A DNA stretch of 64,000 nt, taken from assembly GCA_030584065.1 (NCBI GenBank), contig CP129489.1:3081497-3145496 (forward strand), given 5' to 3'. The notes under the pieces were generated by a model. The model worked only from the letters and a program-made list of their open reading frames with translations, was not told the origin of the DNA and searched no databases. This document shows positions 53,514 to 62,445 of this stretch, in pieces. This stretch comes from Flavobacteriales bacterium (GTDB lineage: Bacteria; Bacteroidota; Bacteroidia; Flavobacteriales_F; PHOS-HE28). A program made the position numbers and the translations under genes. The first letter of the stretch is position 1. The number at the start of each line of letters is the position of its first letter.

Positions 53514-56500
53514 ATGCGCCACTCCGTTCTCCGAGCCTCACGCCTCCTTGTCCCAATCATGCTGATCGGGTTCGTGGCCGCGTGCCGAAGCAAGAAACCC
53601 ATCGCAGCGGGGTCGCTGCCCGACCCGCGCTGGGCCGTGATCGACTCCCTCGCCGGAATCGCGCAGTACGCCACGGCGCTGGAGCGCACGGACGCGCTGC
53701 TCGACGAGGCGCGGGTTGCCGGCGATTGGCGCACCGAGTTCATGGCATGGACGCGCCGCGCCACCTACCAGGAGCTGATCGGCGTGGGGCCCGACAGCAT
53801 CATCGACCCCATGGATCGACGCGCGGCCGAGGCCGGGCCGCCGCTCGCGCAGCTGCTGCGCTCAGCGCTCATGGACCGCTGGTGGCAGCGCTACCAACGC
53901 GAGCGCTGGCGGATCATGGAGCGCACCGAGCTCGCCGGCTCCTTCGACGCGGCCGACCCGGAGACCTGGACGCAGGGCCGTTTCATGGAACGGGTGATCC
54001 GCGAGGCGCGCGCCTCCATTGAGCCCTTCGACACGCTGCGGCGCATCCCTGTCGGCGAGCTGCGCGAACTGCTCGTGGGCGATACCGGTGCCTTCTACCT
54101 GCGTCCCACGATCTACGATGTGCTGGCCCATCGCGCGCTGCGCATCTTCAGCAATACGGAGACGCGCCTGGCAGAACCGTCATGGCGCTTCGCCCTCAAC
54201 GACCCGAAGGACTTCGAGCTCTTCGAGCCCTTCCTCTTCCGGCCCCTTGTGCACCGCGACAGCACCGCTTGGGAGTTCCAGGCCATGCGCATCCACCAGC
54301 GGCTGGAGCGCGCGCACATCAACGCCGACAAGCTCGATGCGTACGTGGACGCGGTGCTGCAGCGGCTCGCCTATGTGCGCGAGCACAGCGTGCTGCCGGA
54401 GAAGGACAGCCTCTATCTCGGCGCGCTCGAACTCCTGCGCACGCGCCTGCCTGTGGATGCCTGCGAGGCCGAGGTGATGGTGGCCATCGCGCGCTGGCAC
54501 GAGGAGCAGTCCGGCAGGTACGATCGCCTGCGCGGCGACGACTGGAAGTGGGAGCGCCGCACGGCCATTGAGCTTTGCCGCGAAGCGAACGCCAAGTGGC
54601 CCGGCACCTTCGGCGCGCGGAGCGCGTCGGCGCTGCTGGCCCGTGTGCAGCATCCCTCGCTGAGCATCTCCTCGGAGCAGGCGGTCCCGCCGGGGAAGGA
54701 TTTCCTCGCGCTGGTGAAGTACCAGAATACCACGAAGGCGTGGCTGCGCGTGGTGGCCGATCCCGAGCGCGACGAGAACGACCGGCGCTACGACCCCGAC
54801 CGCAACGCCTGGCTGCTGAAGCAGAGCGCCATCAAGGAGTGGAGCATCGAGCTGCCCGATGACGGCGACCACAATGAACATGCGGTGGAGGTCGCCATCG
54901 ATGCGCTGCCGCTGGGGCGATACGCCATCCTCATCTCCAATGGCGCATCGTTCGCTGCCGGTGAGGACGCGATAAGCTGGTGCGAGGTGCGGGTCACCGA
55001 CCTCGCGCTCGTGCATCGAGACGATGGCAGCATGCACGAATTGCTCGTGCTTGACCGGACAACGGGACGGCCCATCGAAGGGGCGATCGTGCGGGTCTTG
55101 ATCGCCTTGTGGGAAGACGGCCAGCAGCGGAGGAAGGAGATCGCCAGCCGCACCACGGCCGAAGATGGGTCCGTGCGATTCAACCTTGCCCAGCAGCGCG
55201 GCAGCATCAGCTTCCACGTGAAGCGCGGCGAGGACCAATACACCAGCAGCGGCCATTACACCTACGACCCTTACCGGGAAGAACCGGACTCCATCCGCAC
55301 CTTCCTCTTCACGGACCGCGCCATCTACCGGCCGGGGCAGGAGGTGCGCTTCAAGGGCATCGCCACCGTGAAGCGCGGCAAGCGCACCGAGGTGCTGCCC
55401 GGCTACGAGACCGAGGTGTGGCTGAGCGACGCCAACGGTGAGGAAGTGGACACCATGACCGTGACCACCGACCGCTTCGGCGCATTCCAAGGTCGCTTCA
55501 CCATTCCGCAGGGCCGGCTTACGGGCCATTGGTCGCTGGAGGCCGATGACGGCGCGAAGGGCCTCCGTGTCGAGGAGTACAAGCGGCCCAGCTTCGAGGT
55601 GGTCTTCGATCCGGTGAGCGCAACGCCCAAGCTCGGGGAAGAGGCCACCGTGACCGGTGTGGCGAAGAGCTATGCCGGTGCGCCGCTCGATGGCGCCGCT
55701 GTGCGGTACACCGTGAGCCGCAGCGCGCGCATGCCGTGGTGGTGCGGCTGGCGCTGGGGCGGATTGCCTTGGGGCCGCAGCACCGAGATCGCCAGCGGTG
55801 AGGCCATCTGCGACGCGCAGGGCCGATTCAGCGTGAAGTTCAAGGCCGAGCCCGATCGCGCCTTCCCGCGCGGCGCCGACCCCAGCTTCAGCTACACGGT
55901 GAGCGCCTCAGTCACCGACGTCACCGGCGAGACGCACGATGCGGGCATGGATCTCGTGGTGGGCTACCGCAGCATCGACCTGGAGCTGGGCATCGACGCG
56001 GCAATCGACCGGAGCACAGCCGACAGCGCGCTCATCCGCGTGGTGAACCTGAACGGCCAAGAGCAGCGAATGCCCTTCAACCTGCGCATCGCGAAGCTCG
56101 TCATGCCTGCCGGCGGCGCGAAGCGCGAGCGCCTGTGGGAGCGACCTGACCGCTTCGTGATGACGAAGGCGGAGTTCGAGCGACGCTTCCCGCAAGATCA
56201 ATACGTCAACGAGCGCGACCCGGAGACCTGGGCGCGCGGCGCGGAAGAGATGCGCCGAGACTCGATAAACGCACAGGGCAGGCGCACGGCGTTGGGCGGC
56301 ATACGCGACTGGGAGGTGGGCACCTACCTGGTCGAGATGGAAGCGCGCGATCCATCGGGCGAAGCGGTGAAGGCCTTCAAGGTGTGCACGCTCTACGATC
56401 CCGACATCCAGAACACGGGTTTCGAGAATGAAGCGTTCCATGCTCAGGCGGTGAAGGACCGCTGCGAGCCGGGCGAGAAGGCCATCATCCTGCTGAGCAC

Positions 56501-59500
56501 GGCGCTGCCCGAGTGCCGCGTGCTCATGGAGGTGGAGCGCGATGGCCGCATCGCCGTGGTGCGTCCCCTCCAGCTGAAGCGCGGCCAACAGCGCGTGGAG
56601 CTGCCTGTTTTGGAGGACGATCGTGGCGGATTCACCGTGCATTTCGTGTGCGTGGAGCGCGGCCGGCCGCACACCTCCAGCCAGCGCATCGAGGTGCCGT
56701 GGACCAACAAGCAACTGAAGGTGGAATGGACGAGCTTCCGCGACAAGCTGCTGCCCGGCGCGAAGGAGGAATGGCGCCTGAGGATCACCGGTCCCAAGAA
56801 GGAGCAGGTGGCCGCGCAGGTACTGGCCACGATGTACGATGCCTCACTCGACCGGTTCGCGCTGCCGGAGTGGTGGATGAGCGTATGGGGCTCCAATCGC
56901 GAACGCATGGCATGGGGCCGCTCATTGCCTTTTGGCGCGGCTGGCGCCAGGCAGATGGCACGCGCCCACCAAGCCGTTTCGGATAGCGCACGGCGGTATC
57001 CGCAGCTGTCCAGTGATATCTACTTGGGCCGGGGCAGCTATCGCGGCGCGGGAATCATGGGCAATGTGGCACGCGGCGACGGCGAGCGTGAGTTGCAGGC
57101 CCTGCCAGGCGTCGCTATGGCTGCGCGGAAGCAGGAAGAGGGCGTCTTTGGCTTCGCGGAAGATGCGGATTCAGGGGTTGTACTGGAGGAGGTCGTTATG
57201 TACGACATGGAGCGTCCAGGACCTCCATCCGCATCATCCTCACCATCTCCCCTCCGCACCGATTTCCGCGAGACCGCGTTCTTCTTCCCCGATCTGCTCA
57301 CCGACCGCGACGGCAACGTGGTGCTGCGCTTCAGCATGCCCGATGCGCTCACGCGCTGGAACCTCATGGGCCTGGCGCACACCACCGACCTGAGGACCGC
57401 GCAGTTCACGCGCAGCACCATCACGCAGAAGCCGCTGATGGTGGTGCCGAACCTGCCGCGCTTCCTCCGCCAGGGCGATCAGATCACGCTAACCGCCAAG
57501 ATGAACGCGATCGAGGGCGGCACGCTCAATGGCTCGGCACGCCTCGAGCTCTTCGACCCGACGACGAACAAGCCGGTGAACGAGCTCTTCAATCTGAAGA
57601 AGGCCGAGCGTGCATTCAGTGCAGCTCCGGGCAGCAGTGCCGTGGTGTCCTGGAGCATTGCGGTGCCGGAGCGGATGGATGCCGTGGCGGTGCGCATCAC
57701 GGCCAGCGCGGGCGGCATGAGCGATGGTGAGGAGCGCGCGCTGCCCATTCTCACGGATCGCGTCCTCGTCACCGAGAGCGTGCCGATCAGCATCACCAGG
57801 GCCGGGACAAAGTCCTTCGAGCTGAAGAACCTCGTGAACGCGGAATCAACCACGCTGCGCCATCAGAGCCTGAAGCTGGAATTCACCCCCAACCCCGCAT
57901 GGTATGCGGTGCAGGCACTGCCCTACCTCATGGAGTTCCCGCACGAATGCGCCGAACAGGTATTCAGCCGCTACTATGCCAACCGGCTCGCAGGGCACTT
58001 CGTGCAGCAGCGCCCGCAGGTGAAGAAGGTCTTTGAAGCGTGGAGCAAGGGCGGCCCGGGCAACGAGCAGGCCTTCCTGAGCAACCTCGAGAAGAACCCC
58101 GAACTGAAGGGCATCGTGCTTGAGGAGACGCCCTGGCTGCTCAACGCGAAGGATGAAGGCGGGCGCAAGCGCCGCATTGCGCTCTTCTTCGACCTGCACC
58201 GCATGGCCAACGAGGAGGCCGCATCGTTGAAGAAGCTGGCCGAGCAGCAGTTGCCGCAAGGCGGCTGGGGCTGGTGGAGCGGCATGCAGCCCTCACGCTA
58301 CATCACGCAGCACATCGTGGCGGGCTTCGGGCATCTGCTCCAAGTGGACGCGCTCAATCCGGACCCCGACACCGAAGCGCGCCGCATGGCCAAGCGCGCC
58401 ATCGACTGGCTCGACCAGGAAGTGGAGCGCGAGCACCAACGCCAGTTGCGCGGCACCAAGGCCGACAGCCTGCCGGACCCATCCGCGGAGGACATCCAGT
58501 ACCTCTATGCGCGCAGCCACTTCGCGCAGCATGCCTTGGACCGCAAGAAGGGCAGCGCCGCGCAGTTCATCATCGAGCGCGCGCAGCGCAACTGGCTTCG
58601 CTACGGCTTGCAGGAGCAGGCCATGATCGCCATCGCGCTGCATCGCCTGGCTGACGACTTGGCGGCGCCGGCGCTCATCCTGGAGTCGCTCAGCCAGCGC
58701 GCCACCCTGAGCGAGGAGCTGGGCATGCACTGGAAGGACTTCCGCGCCGGCTATTCCTGGAGCAGCTTCCCCACAGAGACGCACGCGCTGATGATCGAGG
58801 CCTTCGAGCTGGTGGCACGCGATAGGCCCAAGGTGAACGCGCTGCGCCAGTACCTGCTCACCCTGAAGCGCACCACCGACTGGGGCACCACCAAGGCCAC
58901 GGCCGACGCGTGCTTTGCGCTGCTGCTCACCGGCGAAGATTGGCTGGAGCCGAAGTCGGCCCCCGTGATCAAGGTGGGTGCGGAAGAGGTGAAGGCCACG
59001 AAGATTGAAGCAGGCACCGGCTACTTCGAGCGCAGCTGGAAAGGCGAGGACGTGAAGCCCGCCATGGGCCGCGTGTCGGTGACCACCGCGAGCGATGGCG
59101 TGCAATGGGGCGCGCTGCATTGGCAGTACTTCGAGCGGATGGACCAGGTGACGCCGCATGAATCGCCCTTCAGCCTGAAGCGGAACGTGATGCTGCGCGA
59201 GCAGACCGATGCGGGAGCGCGCCTGATCGAGCTGGACAAGGGCCGGGCGTTGAAGCCGGGCGACCGCCTCGCCGTGCGCGTGGAGCTCCGCACCGACCGC
59301 TGGCTCGACTTCGTGCACCTGAAGGACCTGCGCGCCGCCGGCCTCGAGCCCGTTGACGCGCTCAGCGGCTACGAATGGAAGGGCGGCCTGGGCTACTACC
59401 GCAGCATCCGCGACGCGGCCATGCACTTCTTCTTCGACCGCATCAGCCCGGGCACCTACGTGTTCGAGTACGAGCTGAAGGTGACCCACGCGGGCGAGTT

Positions 59501-59588
59501 CAGCAACGGCATCACCACGGCCCTCTGCATGTACGCGCCGGAGTTCTCTTCGCACAGCGAAGGCTTGCGCATGAAGGTTGGCGAATAG
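53514..59588 (+). CDS. Alpha-2-macroglobulin family lipoprotein with thioester motif
   Basis: 2024 aa. The lipoprotein signal has lipobox VAAC (Cys24). Long N-terminal helical and beta regions (about 30-420) lead to MG-type beta-sandwich domains including the MG2-like segment RTFLFTDRAIYRPGQEVRFKGIA (about 600). The A2M core begins near FRETAFFFPDLLTDRDGNVVLRF and PDALTRWNLMGLAHT. The thioester motif Cys1479-Ala-Glu-Gln1482 (in EFPHECAEQVF) is followed by the alpha-alpha toroid (about 1480-1800) and a C-terminal receptor-like domain. Bacterial A2Ms trap attacking proteases in the periplasm. No penicillin-binding protein 1C gene accompanies it. Confidence 0.92.
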   Translation: MRHSVLRASRLLVPIMLIGFVAACRSKKPIAAGSLPDPRWAVIDSLAGIAQYATALERTDALLDEARVAGDWRTEFMAWTRRATYQELIGVGPDSIIDPMDRRAAEAGPPLAQLLRSALMDRWWQRYQRERWRIMERTELAGSFDAADPETWTQGRFMERVIREARASIEPFDTLRRIPVGELRELLVGDTGAFYLRPTIYDVLAHRALRIFSNTETRLAEPSWRFALNDPKDFELFEPFLFRPLVHRDSTAWEFQAMRIHQRLERAHINADKLDAYVDAVLQRLAYVREHSVLPEKDSLYLGALELLRTRLPVDACEAEVMVAIARWHEEQSGRYDRLRGDDWKWERRTAIELCREANAKWPGTFGARSASALLARVQHPSLSISSEQAVPPGKDFLALVKYQNTTKAWLRVVADPERDENDRRYDPDRNAWLLKQSAIKEWSIELPDDGDHNEHAVEVAIDALPLGRYAILISNGASFAAGEDAISWCEVRVTDLALVHRDDGSMHELLVLDRTTGRPIEGAIVRVLIALWEDGQQRRKEIASRTTAEDGSVRFNLAQQRGSISFHVKRGEDQYTSSGHYTYDPYREEPDSIRTFLFTDRAIYRPGQEVRFKGIATVKRGKRTEVLPGYETEVWLSDANGEEVDTMTVTTDRFGAFQGRFTIPQGRLTGHWSLEADDGAKGLRVEEYKRPSFEVVFDPVSATPKLGEEATVTGVAKSYAGAPLDGAAVRYTVSRSARMPWWCGWRWGGLPWGRSTEIASGEAICDAQGRFSVKFKAEPDRAFPRGADPSFSYTVSASVTDVTGETHDAGMDLVVGYRSIDLELGIDAAIDRSTADSALIRVVNLNGQEQRMPFNLRIAKLVMPAGGAKRERLWERPDRFVMTKAEFERRFPQDQYVNERDPETWARGAEEMRRDSINAQGRRTALGGIRDWEVGTYLVEMEARDPSGEAVKAFKVCTLYDPDIQNTGFENEAFHAQAVKDRCEPGEKAIILLSTALPECRVLMEVERDGRIAVVRPLQLKRGQQRVELPVLEDDRGGFTVHFVCVERGRPHTSSQRIEVPWTNKQLKVEWTSFRDKLLPGAKEEWRLRITGPKKEQVAAQVLATMYDASLDRFALPEWWMSVWGSNRERMAWGRSLPFGAAGARQMARAHQAVSDSARRYPQLSSDIYLGRGSYRGAGIMGNVARGDGERELQALPGVAMAARKQEEGVFGFAEDADSGVVLEEVVMYDMERPGPPSASSSPSPLRTDFRETAFFFPDLLTDRDGNVVLRFSMPDALTRWNLMGLAHTTDLRTAQFTRSTITQKPLMVVPNLPRFLRQGDQITLTAKMNAIEGGTLNGSARLELFDPTTNKPVNELFNLKKAERAFSAAPGSSAVVSWSIAVPERMDAVAVRITASAGGMSDGEERALPILTDRVLVTESVPISITRAGTKSFELKNLVNAESTTLRHQSLKLEFTPNPAWYAVQALPYLMEFPHECAEQVFSRYYANRLAGHFVQQRPQVKKVFEAWSKGGPGNEQAFLSNLEKNPELKGIVLEETPWLLNAKDEGGRKRRIALFFDLHRMANEEAASLKKLAEQQLPQGGWGWWSGMQPSRYITQHIVAGFGHLLQVDALNPDPDTEARRMAKRAIDWLDQEVEREHQRQLRGTKADSLPDPSAEDIQYLYARSHFAQHALDRKKGSAAQFIIERAQRNWLRYGLQEQAMIAIALHRLADDLAAPALILESLSQRATLSEELGMHWKDFRAGYSWSSFPTETHALMIEAFELVARDRPKVNALRQYLLTLKRTTDWGTTKATADACFALLLTGEDWLEPKSAPVIKVGAEEVKATKIEAGTGYFERSWKGEDVKPAMGRVSVTTASDGVQWGALHWQYFERMDQVTPHESPFSLKRNVMLREQTDAGARLIELDKGRALKPGDRLAVRVELRTDRWLDFVHLKDLRAAGLEPVDALSGYEWKGGLGYYRSIRDAAMHFFFDRISPGTYVFEYELKVTHAGEFSNGITTALCMYAPEFSSHSEGLRMKVGE

Positions 59589-59594
59589 CAGGAC

Positions 59595-59602
59595 TACCTT
59601 AG
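59595..59602 (+). promoter_or_regulatory. -7-like element of the 171-aa lipoprotein gene
   Basis: TACCTTAG, ending 4 nt before the ATG at 59607, in the 18-bp gap after the alpha-2-macroglobulin gene. Confidence 0.35.
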
Positions 59603-59606
59603 CGCC

Positions 59607-60122
59607 ATGCGTGCCACCATCCTGTTCACGATAGCGCTCTCGCTCGCCGCCTGCACCGGTGGGGGCGAGGCCGAAGCCACCGCGGAGCAGAGCCCCGCTG
59701 CCACCAGCCTGGCCGTGGATCTGGCAGGCCATGACATACCGCTTTCCATCGAGCTCGGCGACCCGGCCACCTTGGGCGTTGACAGCGCCACGGTGCGCTG
59801 GAGCGAGGAGTCCGGGCAGCTTTCCGTGCTGGCGGGCGAGCGCTTCAGCATCCTCGTCACAGAGGAGCGGGGCGACATCGCGCGCCTCAAGGCCGACCTG
59901 GCGCGCGATCAGCTGCGGACAAGCACCATCATCGAGGAGCAGCCTGACCGCATCGTGTGGCGGTCGGTCTTCCCCGACGACGAGATCGTCTTCGTGCACT
60001 TCTACCGCATTGTTGAGGCGGATGGGCGCACCTTCATCGTGCAGGACGATGACCGCGGCCGGTACAGCGAGGCCGATGTGGCCCGCATGATGGGTAGCGT
60101 CCGCACCAGGCAGCCGGTATGA
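59607..60122 (+). CDS. Small lipoprotein of unknown function
   Basis: 171 aa with a lipoprotein signal (MRATILFTIALSLAAC, Cys16) and a low-complexity Gly/Glu/Ala/Thr linker (about 17-35). The mature domain (about 36-170) is mixed alpha/beta and acidic (VFPDDEIVFVHFYRIVEADG, FIVQDDDRG). I do not recognise a family. It overlaps the DUF1684 gene by ATGA and lies 18 bp after the alpha-2-macroglobulin gene, so the three may form one unit. Confidence 0.75.
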   Translation: MRATILFTIALSLAACTGGGEAEATAEQSPAATSLAVDLAGHDIPLSIELGDPATLGVDSATVRWSEESGQLSVLAGERFSILVTEERGDIARLKADLARDQLRTSTIIEEQPDRIVWRSVFPDDEIVFVHFYRIVEADGRTFIVQDDDRGRYSEADVARMMGSVRTRQPV

Positions 60123-60727
60123 TGCGTTGGTTCGCCGCAGTGCTCGGGGTGAGCATGGCCCTCGGCCTTTCCGCCCAGGCCGAGGATGCGGCATGGGCCG
60201 ACAGCCTCACGGCCTATTGGGCCCGCATCAACGCCGACTACCGCGACCCCGGCCACTCGCCCCTGCTGCCCCAGGACCGGGAGCGGTTCACCGAGCTGGA
60301 GCGCTTCGCCCCGGATGTGCGCTTCCGCGTGCTGGCCACCTTCAGGCCCAAGGCCGGCAGGCCCTTCGGCATGAGGACCACAACAGACCGACTGCCGCAG
60401 TACCAGGCCGTGGGTCAGCTGCGCTTCACCGTGGCAGGGAGGAGGGAGCGCCTCACCGTGTTCCAGAACATCGACCTGGCCAGGAAGCCGGGCTACGAGG
60501 ACTACCTCTTCGTGCCCTTCACCGACCTGACCAATGGCGAGGAGACCTACGGCGGGGGCCGTTACCTCGACCTCCGCGCCCCGCTCGGGAAGCGGGTTGA
60601 ACTGGACTTCAACAAGGCTTACAACCCCTATTGCGCCTACGGCGGCAAGTATTCCTGCCCCATCCCGCCCATGGAGAACCACTTGGAGGTGCGCATCGGA
60701 GCCGGCGTGAAGGCCTTCGCGCACTGA
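60119..60727 (+). CDS. DUF1684 family secreted protein
   Basis: 202 aa. A signal peptide (about 1-20, ending GLSAQ) leads into the DUF1684 domain. Its hallmark C-terminal stretch is complete: EETYGGGRYLDLRAP, then VELDFNKAYNPYCAYGGKYSCPIPP and LEVRIGAGVKAF. The two Cys in NPYCAY and YSCPIPP are part of the conserved core. The function of the family is unknown. Translation is probably coupled to the preceding lipoprotein (ATGA). Confidence 0.88.
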   Translation: MMRWFAAVLGVSMALGLSAQAEDAAWADSLTAYWARINADYRDPGHSPLLPQDRERFTELERFAPDVRFRVLATFRPKAGRPFGMRTTTDRLPQYQAVGQLRFTVAGRRERLTVFQNIDLARKPGYEDYLFVPFTDLTNGEETYGGGRYLDLRAPLGKRVELDFNKAYNPYCAYGGKYSCPIPPMENHLEVRIGAGVKAFAH

Positions 60728-60803
60728 GCATCAGGGGAGTGCAACCCCGGGCGCTACCATCCGTAAACAGCCTCCCCACAGCCCTACGGCTCGAATGAAC
60801 GAC

Positions 60804-60811
60804 TATCTTCG
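60804..60811 (+). promoter_or_regulatory. -7 promoter element of the 262-aa secreted protein gene
   Basis: TATCTTCG, close to TAnnTTTG, 22 nt before the ATG at 60834. This supports that ATG over one at 60795, which lies upstream of the element. Confidence 0.45.
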
Positions 60812-60833
60812 CCTGCCGAAGCCCTCCAAGAAC

Positions 60834-61622
60834 ATGCGCCTTCATTCCGCCTTCCTTGCTGCGCTCCTCGCGGTGCCCGCCTTCGCCGGTACCATCGTAA
60901 TCGAGGGTCACTACCAAGGCAAGAACCTGTTCATCCAGAACCCCTTCTCCGAGGCCGGGGTCGGCTTCTGCGTGTTCGAGGTCACGGTGAACGACCAGAT
61001 CGCCACCGACGAGATCAACTCCAGCGCCTTCGAGGTTGATATGAACAACTTCGGGCTGAAACTGGGCGATCCCGTGGTGGTGAAGATCCGGCACAAGGAC
61101 GGCTGCACCCCCGTGGTGCTCAACCCCGAGGTGCTGAAGCCCAAAAGCACCTTCGACATCGTGCGCCAGGCCATCGGAAGCGATGGCGTATATAAATGGA
61201 CGGCGACCAATGAGACGGGCGAGCTGCCTTTCATCGTGGAGCAGAAGCGCTGGAACAAATGGGTGAAGGTGGGCGAGGTGATGGGCGTCGGCAAGCCGGG
61301 TGAGAACAGCTACGAATTCAAGGTGACGCCCCACAGCGGCGAGAACACCTTCCGTGTGCGCCAGGTGGACCTCACCCGGAAGTCGCGCTACAGCGAGTCC
61401 GTGAAGTACACGGACCCCAGCGTGCAGCCGGTGACCTGGAGCCCCGCCAAGCCGAAGGACGAGATCGTGTTCTCGGCCAACACCCTCTACGAGATCTACG
61501 ACCAATACGGGAATATCGTGAAGCGGGGCTATGCCAGCAAGATCGACATCACCGGTCTGAAGAAGGACCTCTACTACCTGAACTACGACAACAAGATGGG
61601 TGAGAGCTTCCTGAAGCGCTGA
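60834..61622 (+). CDS. Conserved secreted protein with possible T9SS-type C-terminus
   Basis: 262 aa from the ATG at 60834, which opens into a signal peptide (MRLHSAFLAALLAVPAFAG). The body is beta-rich with fibronectin-like strands (TWSPAKPKDEIVFSANT). The last 40 residues (LYEIYDQYGNIVKRGYASKIDITGLKKDLYYLNYDNKMGESFLKR region) follow the layout of a type A T9SS sorting domain: a strand with D-x-x-G-x-x-V, an I-D-I-T-G-L turn and a basic end. I regard that match as suggestive. A terminator hairpin follows the stop. Confidence 0.75.
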   Translation: MRLHSAFLAALLAVPAFAGTIVIEGHYQGKNLFIQNPFSEAGVGFCVFEVTVNDQIATDEINSSAFEVDMNNFGLKLGDPVVVKIRHKDGCTPVVLNPEVLKPKSTFDIVRQAIGSDGVYKWTATNETGELPFIVEQKRWNKWVKVGEVMGVGKPGENSYEFKVTPHSGENTFRVRQVDLTRKSRYSESVKYTDPSVQPVTWSPAKPKDEIVFSANTLYEIYDQYGNIVKRGYASKIDITGLKKDLYYLNYDNKMGESFLKR

Positions 61623-61646
61623 GCCCTCCTGAGATCGACCTTCGAG

Positions 61647-61677
61647 GCCCTCCTACGACGGAGGGCTTCGCGTTTCT
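61647..61677 (+). terminator. Rho-independent-type terminator
   Basis: GCCCTCC (61647-61653), a 6-nt loop, GGAGGGC (61660-61666), then the moderately T-rich TTCGCGTTTCT. It follows the 262-aa protein gene and precedes mce, whose -7 element starts at its end. Confidence 0.6.
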
Positions 61678-61684
61678 AACCTTG
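61677..61684 (+). promoter_or_regulatory. -7 promoter element of the methylmalonyl-CoA epimerase gene
   Basis: TAACCTTG, ending 4 nt before the ATG at 61689. Confidence 0.45.
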
Positions 61685-61688
61685 CCGC

Positions 61689-62099
61689 ATGGAACACCTC
61701 ATCCGCATCGAGCACATCGGCATCGCCGTGAAGGACCTGGGCGCTGCGGAAGCGCTCTACACCAAGCTGCTGGGCCAAGCCCCCTACAAGCGCGAGGAGG
61801 TGGAGAGCGAGGGCGTCATCACTTCCTTCTTCCGCACCGGGCCCAACAAGATCGAACTGTTGGAGAGCACCCGGCCTGATGGGCCCATCGCCAAGGCCAT
61901 CGAGAAGCGGGGCGAAGGCATCCACCACATCGCCTTCGAGGTGGCCGATATCCGCGCGGAGATGGCGCGCCTGAAGGCCGAGGGCTTCACCCTGCTGAAT
62001 GAGGAGCCCAAGCGCGGCGCGGACAACAAGCTGGTGTGCTTCGTGCATCCGAAGAGCGCCGGCGGCGTGCTGCTGGAGCTGTGCCAGGAGATCAGCTGA
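61689..62099 (+). CDS. mce: Methylmalonyl-CoA epimerase
   Basis: 136 aa glyoxalase-fold enzyme. It interconverts the D and L forms of methylmalonyl-CoA in propionate metabolism. The metal ligands are in place: His9 (IEHIGIAV), Glu56 (KIELLE), His80 (IHHIAFEV) and Glu130 (GVLLELCQ). The length is normal. The mutase genes are not in the window. It is separated by 3 bp from the TfoX-N gene and probably co-transcribed with it. Confidence 0.95.
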   Translation: MEHLIRIEHIGIAVKDLGAAEALYTKLLGQAPYKREEVESEGVITSFFRTGPNKIELLESTRPDGPIAKAIEKRGEGIHHIAFEVADIRAEMARLKAEGFTLLNEEPKRGADNKLVCFVHPKSAGGVLLELCQEIS

Positions 62100-62102
62100 A
62101 CC

Positions 62103-62438
62103 ATGGCCACACGGAAGGAGACGGCGGCTTTCATCCTCGCCCAGCTGGGCCATGCGGATCGATTCAGCGTGAAAGCGATGTTCGGTGAGTTCGCGCTCTA
62201 CGCTGATGGCAAGCCGGTGGCCTTCATCTGCGATGATCAGCTCTTCGTGAAGATCCTGCCTGAGAGCGCCGCATTGGATGCGCGCTGCGAGCGCGCGCCG
62301 GCCTATCCCGGGAGCAAGGACTACTACCTGGTGCCGGAAGAACTCATCACCGGCGACCGCAAGCTGCCGGAGCTGTTGCTGCGGATGGCGGAAGTGCTGC
62401 CGTTGCCGAAAGGGAAGAAGCCGCGCCGGAAGCCTTAA
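62103..62438 (+). CDS. TfoX N-terminal domain protein
   Basis: 111 aa. It has the family opening FSVKAMFGEFALYADGKPVAFICDDQLFVKI and the middle part GSKDYYLVPEELI. The C-terminal half of Sxy/TfoX, needed for competence regulation in enterics, is absent. Single-domain versions are common in Bacteroidota and have no proven role. The basic tail is KGKKPRRKP. Its stop is 7 bp from the stop of the convergent HAD gene. Confidence 0.9.
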   Translation: MATRKETAAFILAQLGHADRFSVKAMFGEFALYADGKPVAFICDDQLFVKILPESAALDARCERAPAYPGSKDYYLVPEELITGDRKLPELLLRMAEVLPLPKGKKPRRKP

Positions 62439-62445
62439 GCCGCCC

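Noticed and set aside
58293..60194. 633-codon minus-strand open frame opposite the alpha-2-macroglobulin 3' end
   Set aside because: It has no signal or motif and overlaps three well-supported plus-strand genes.
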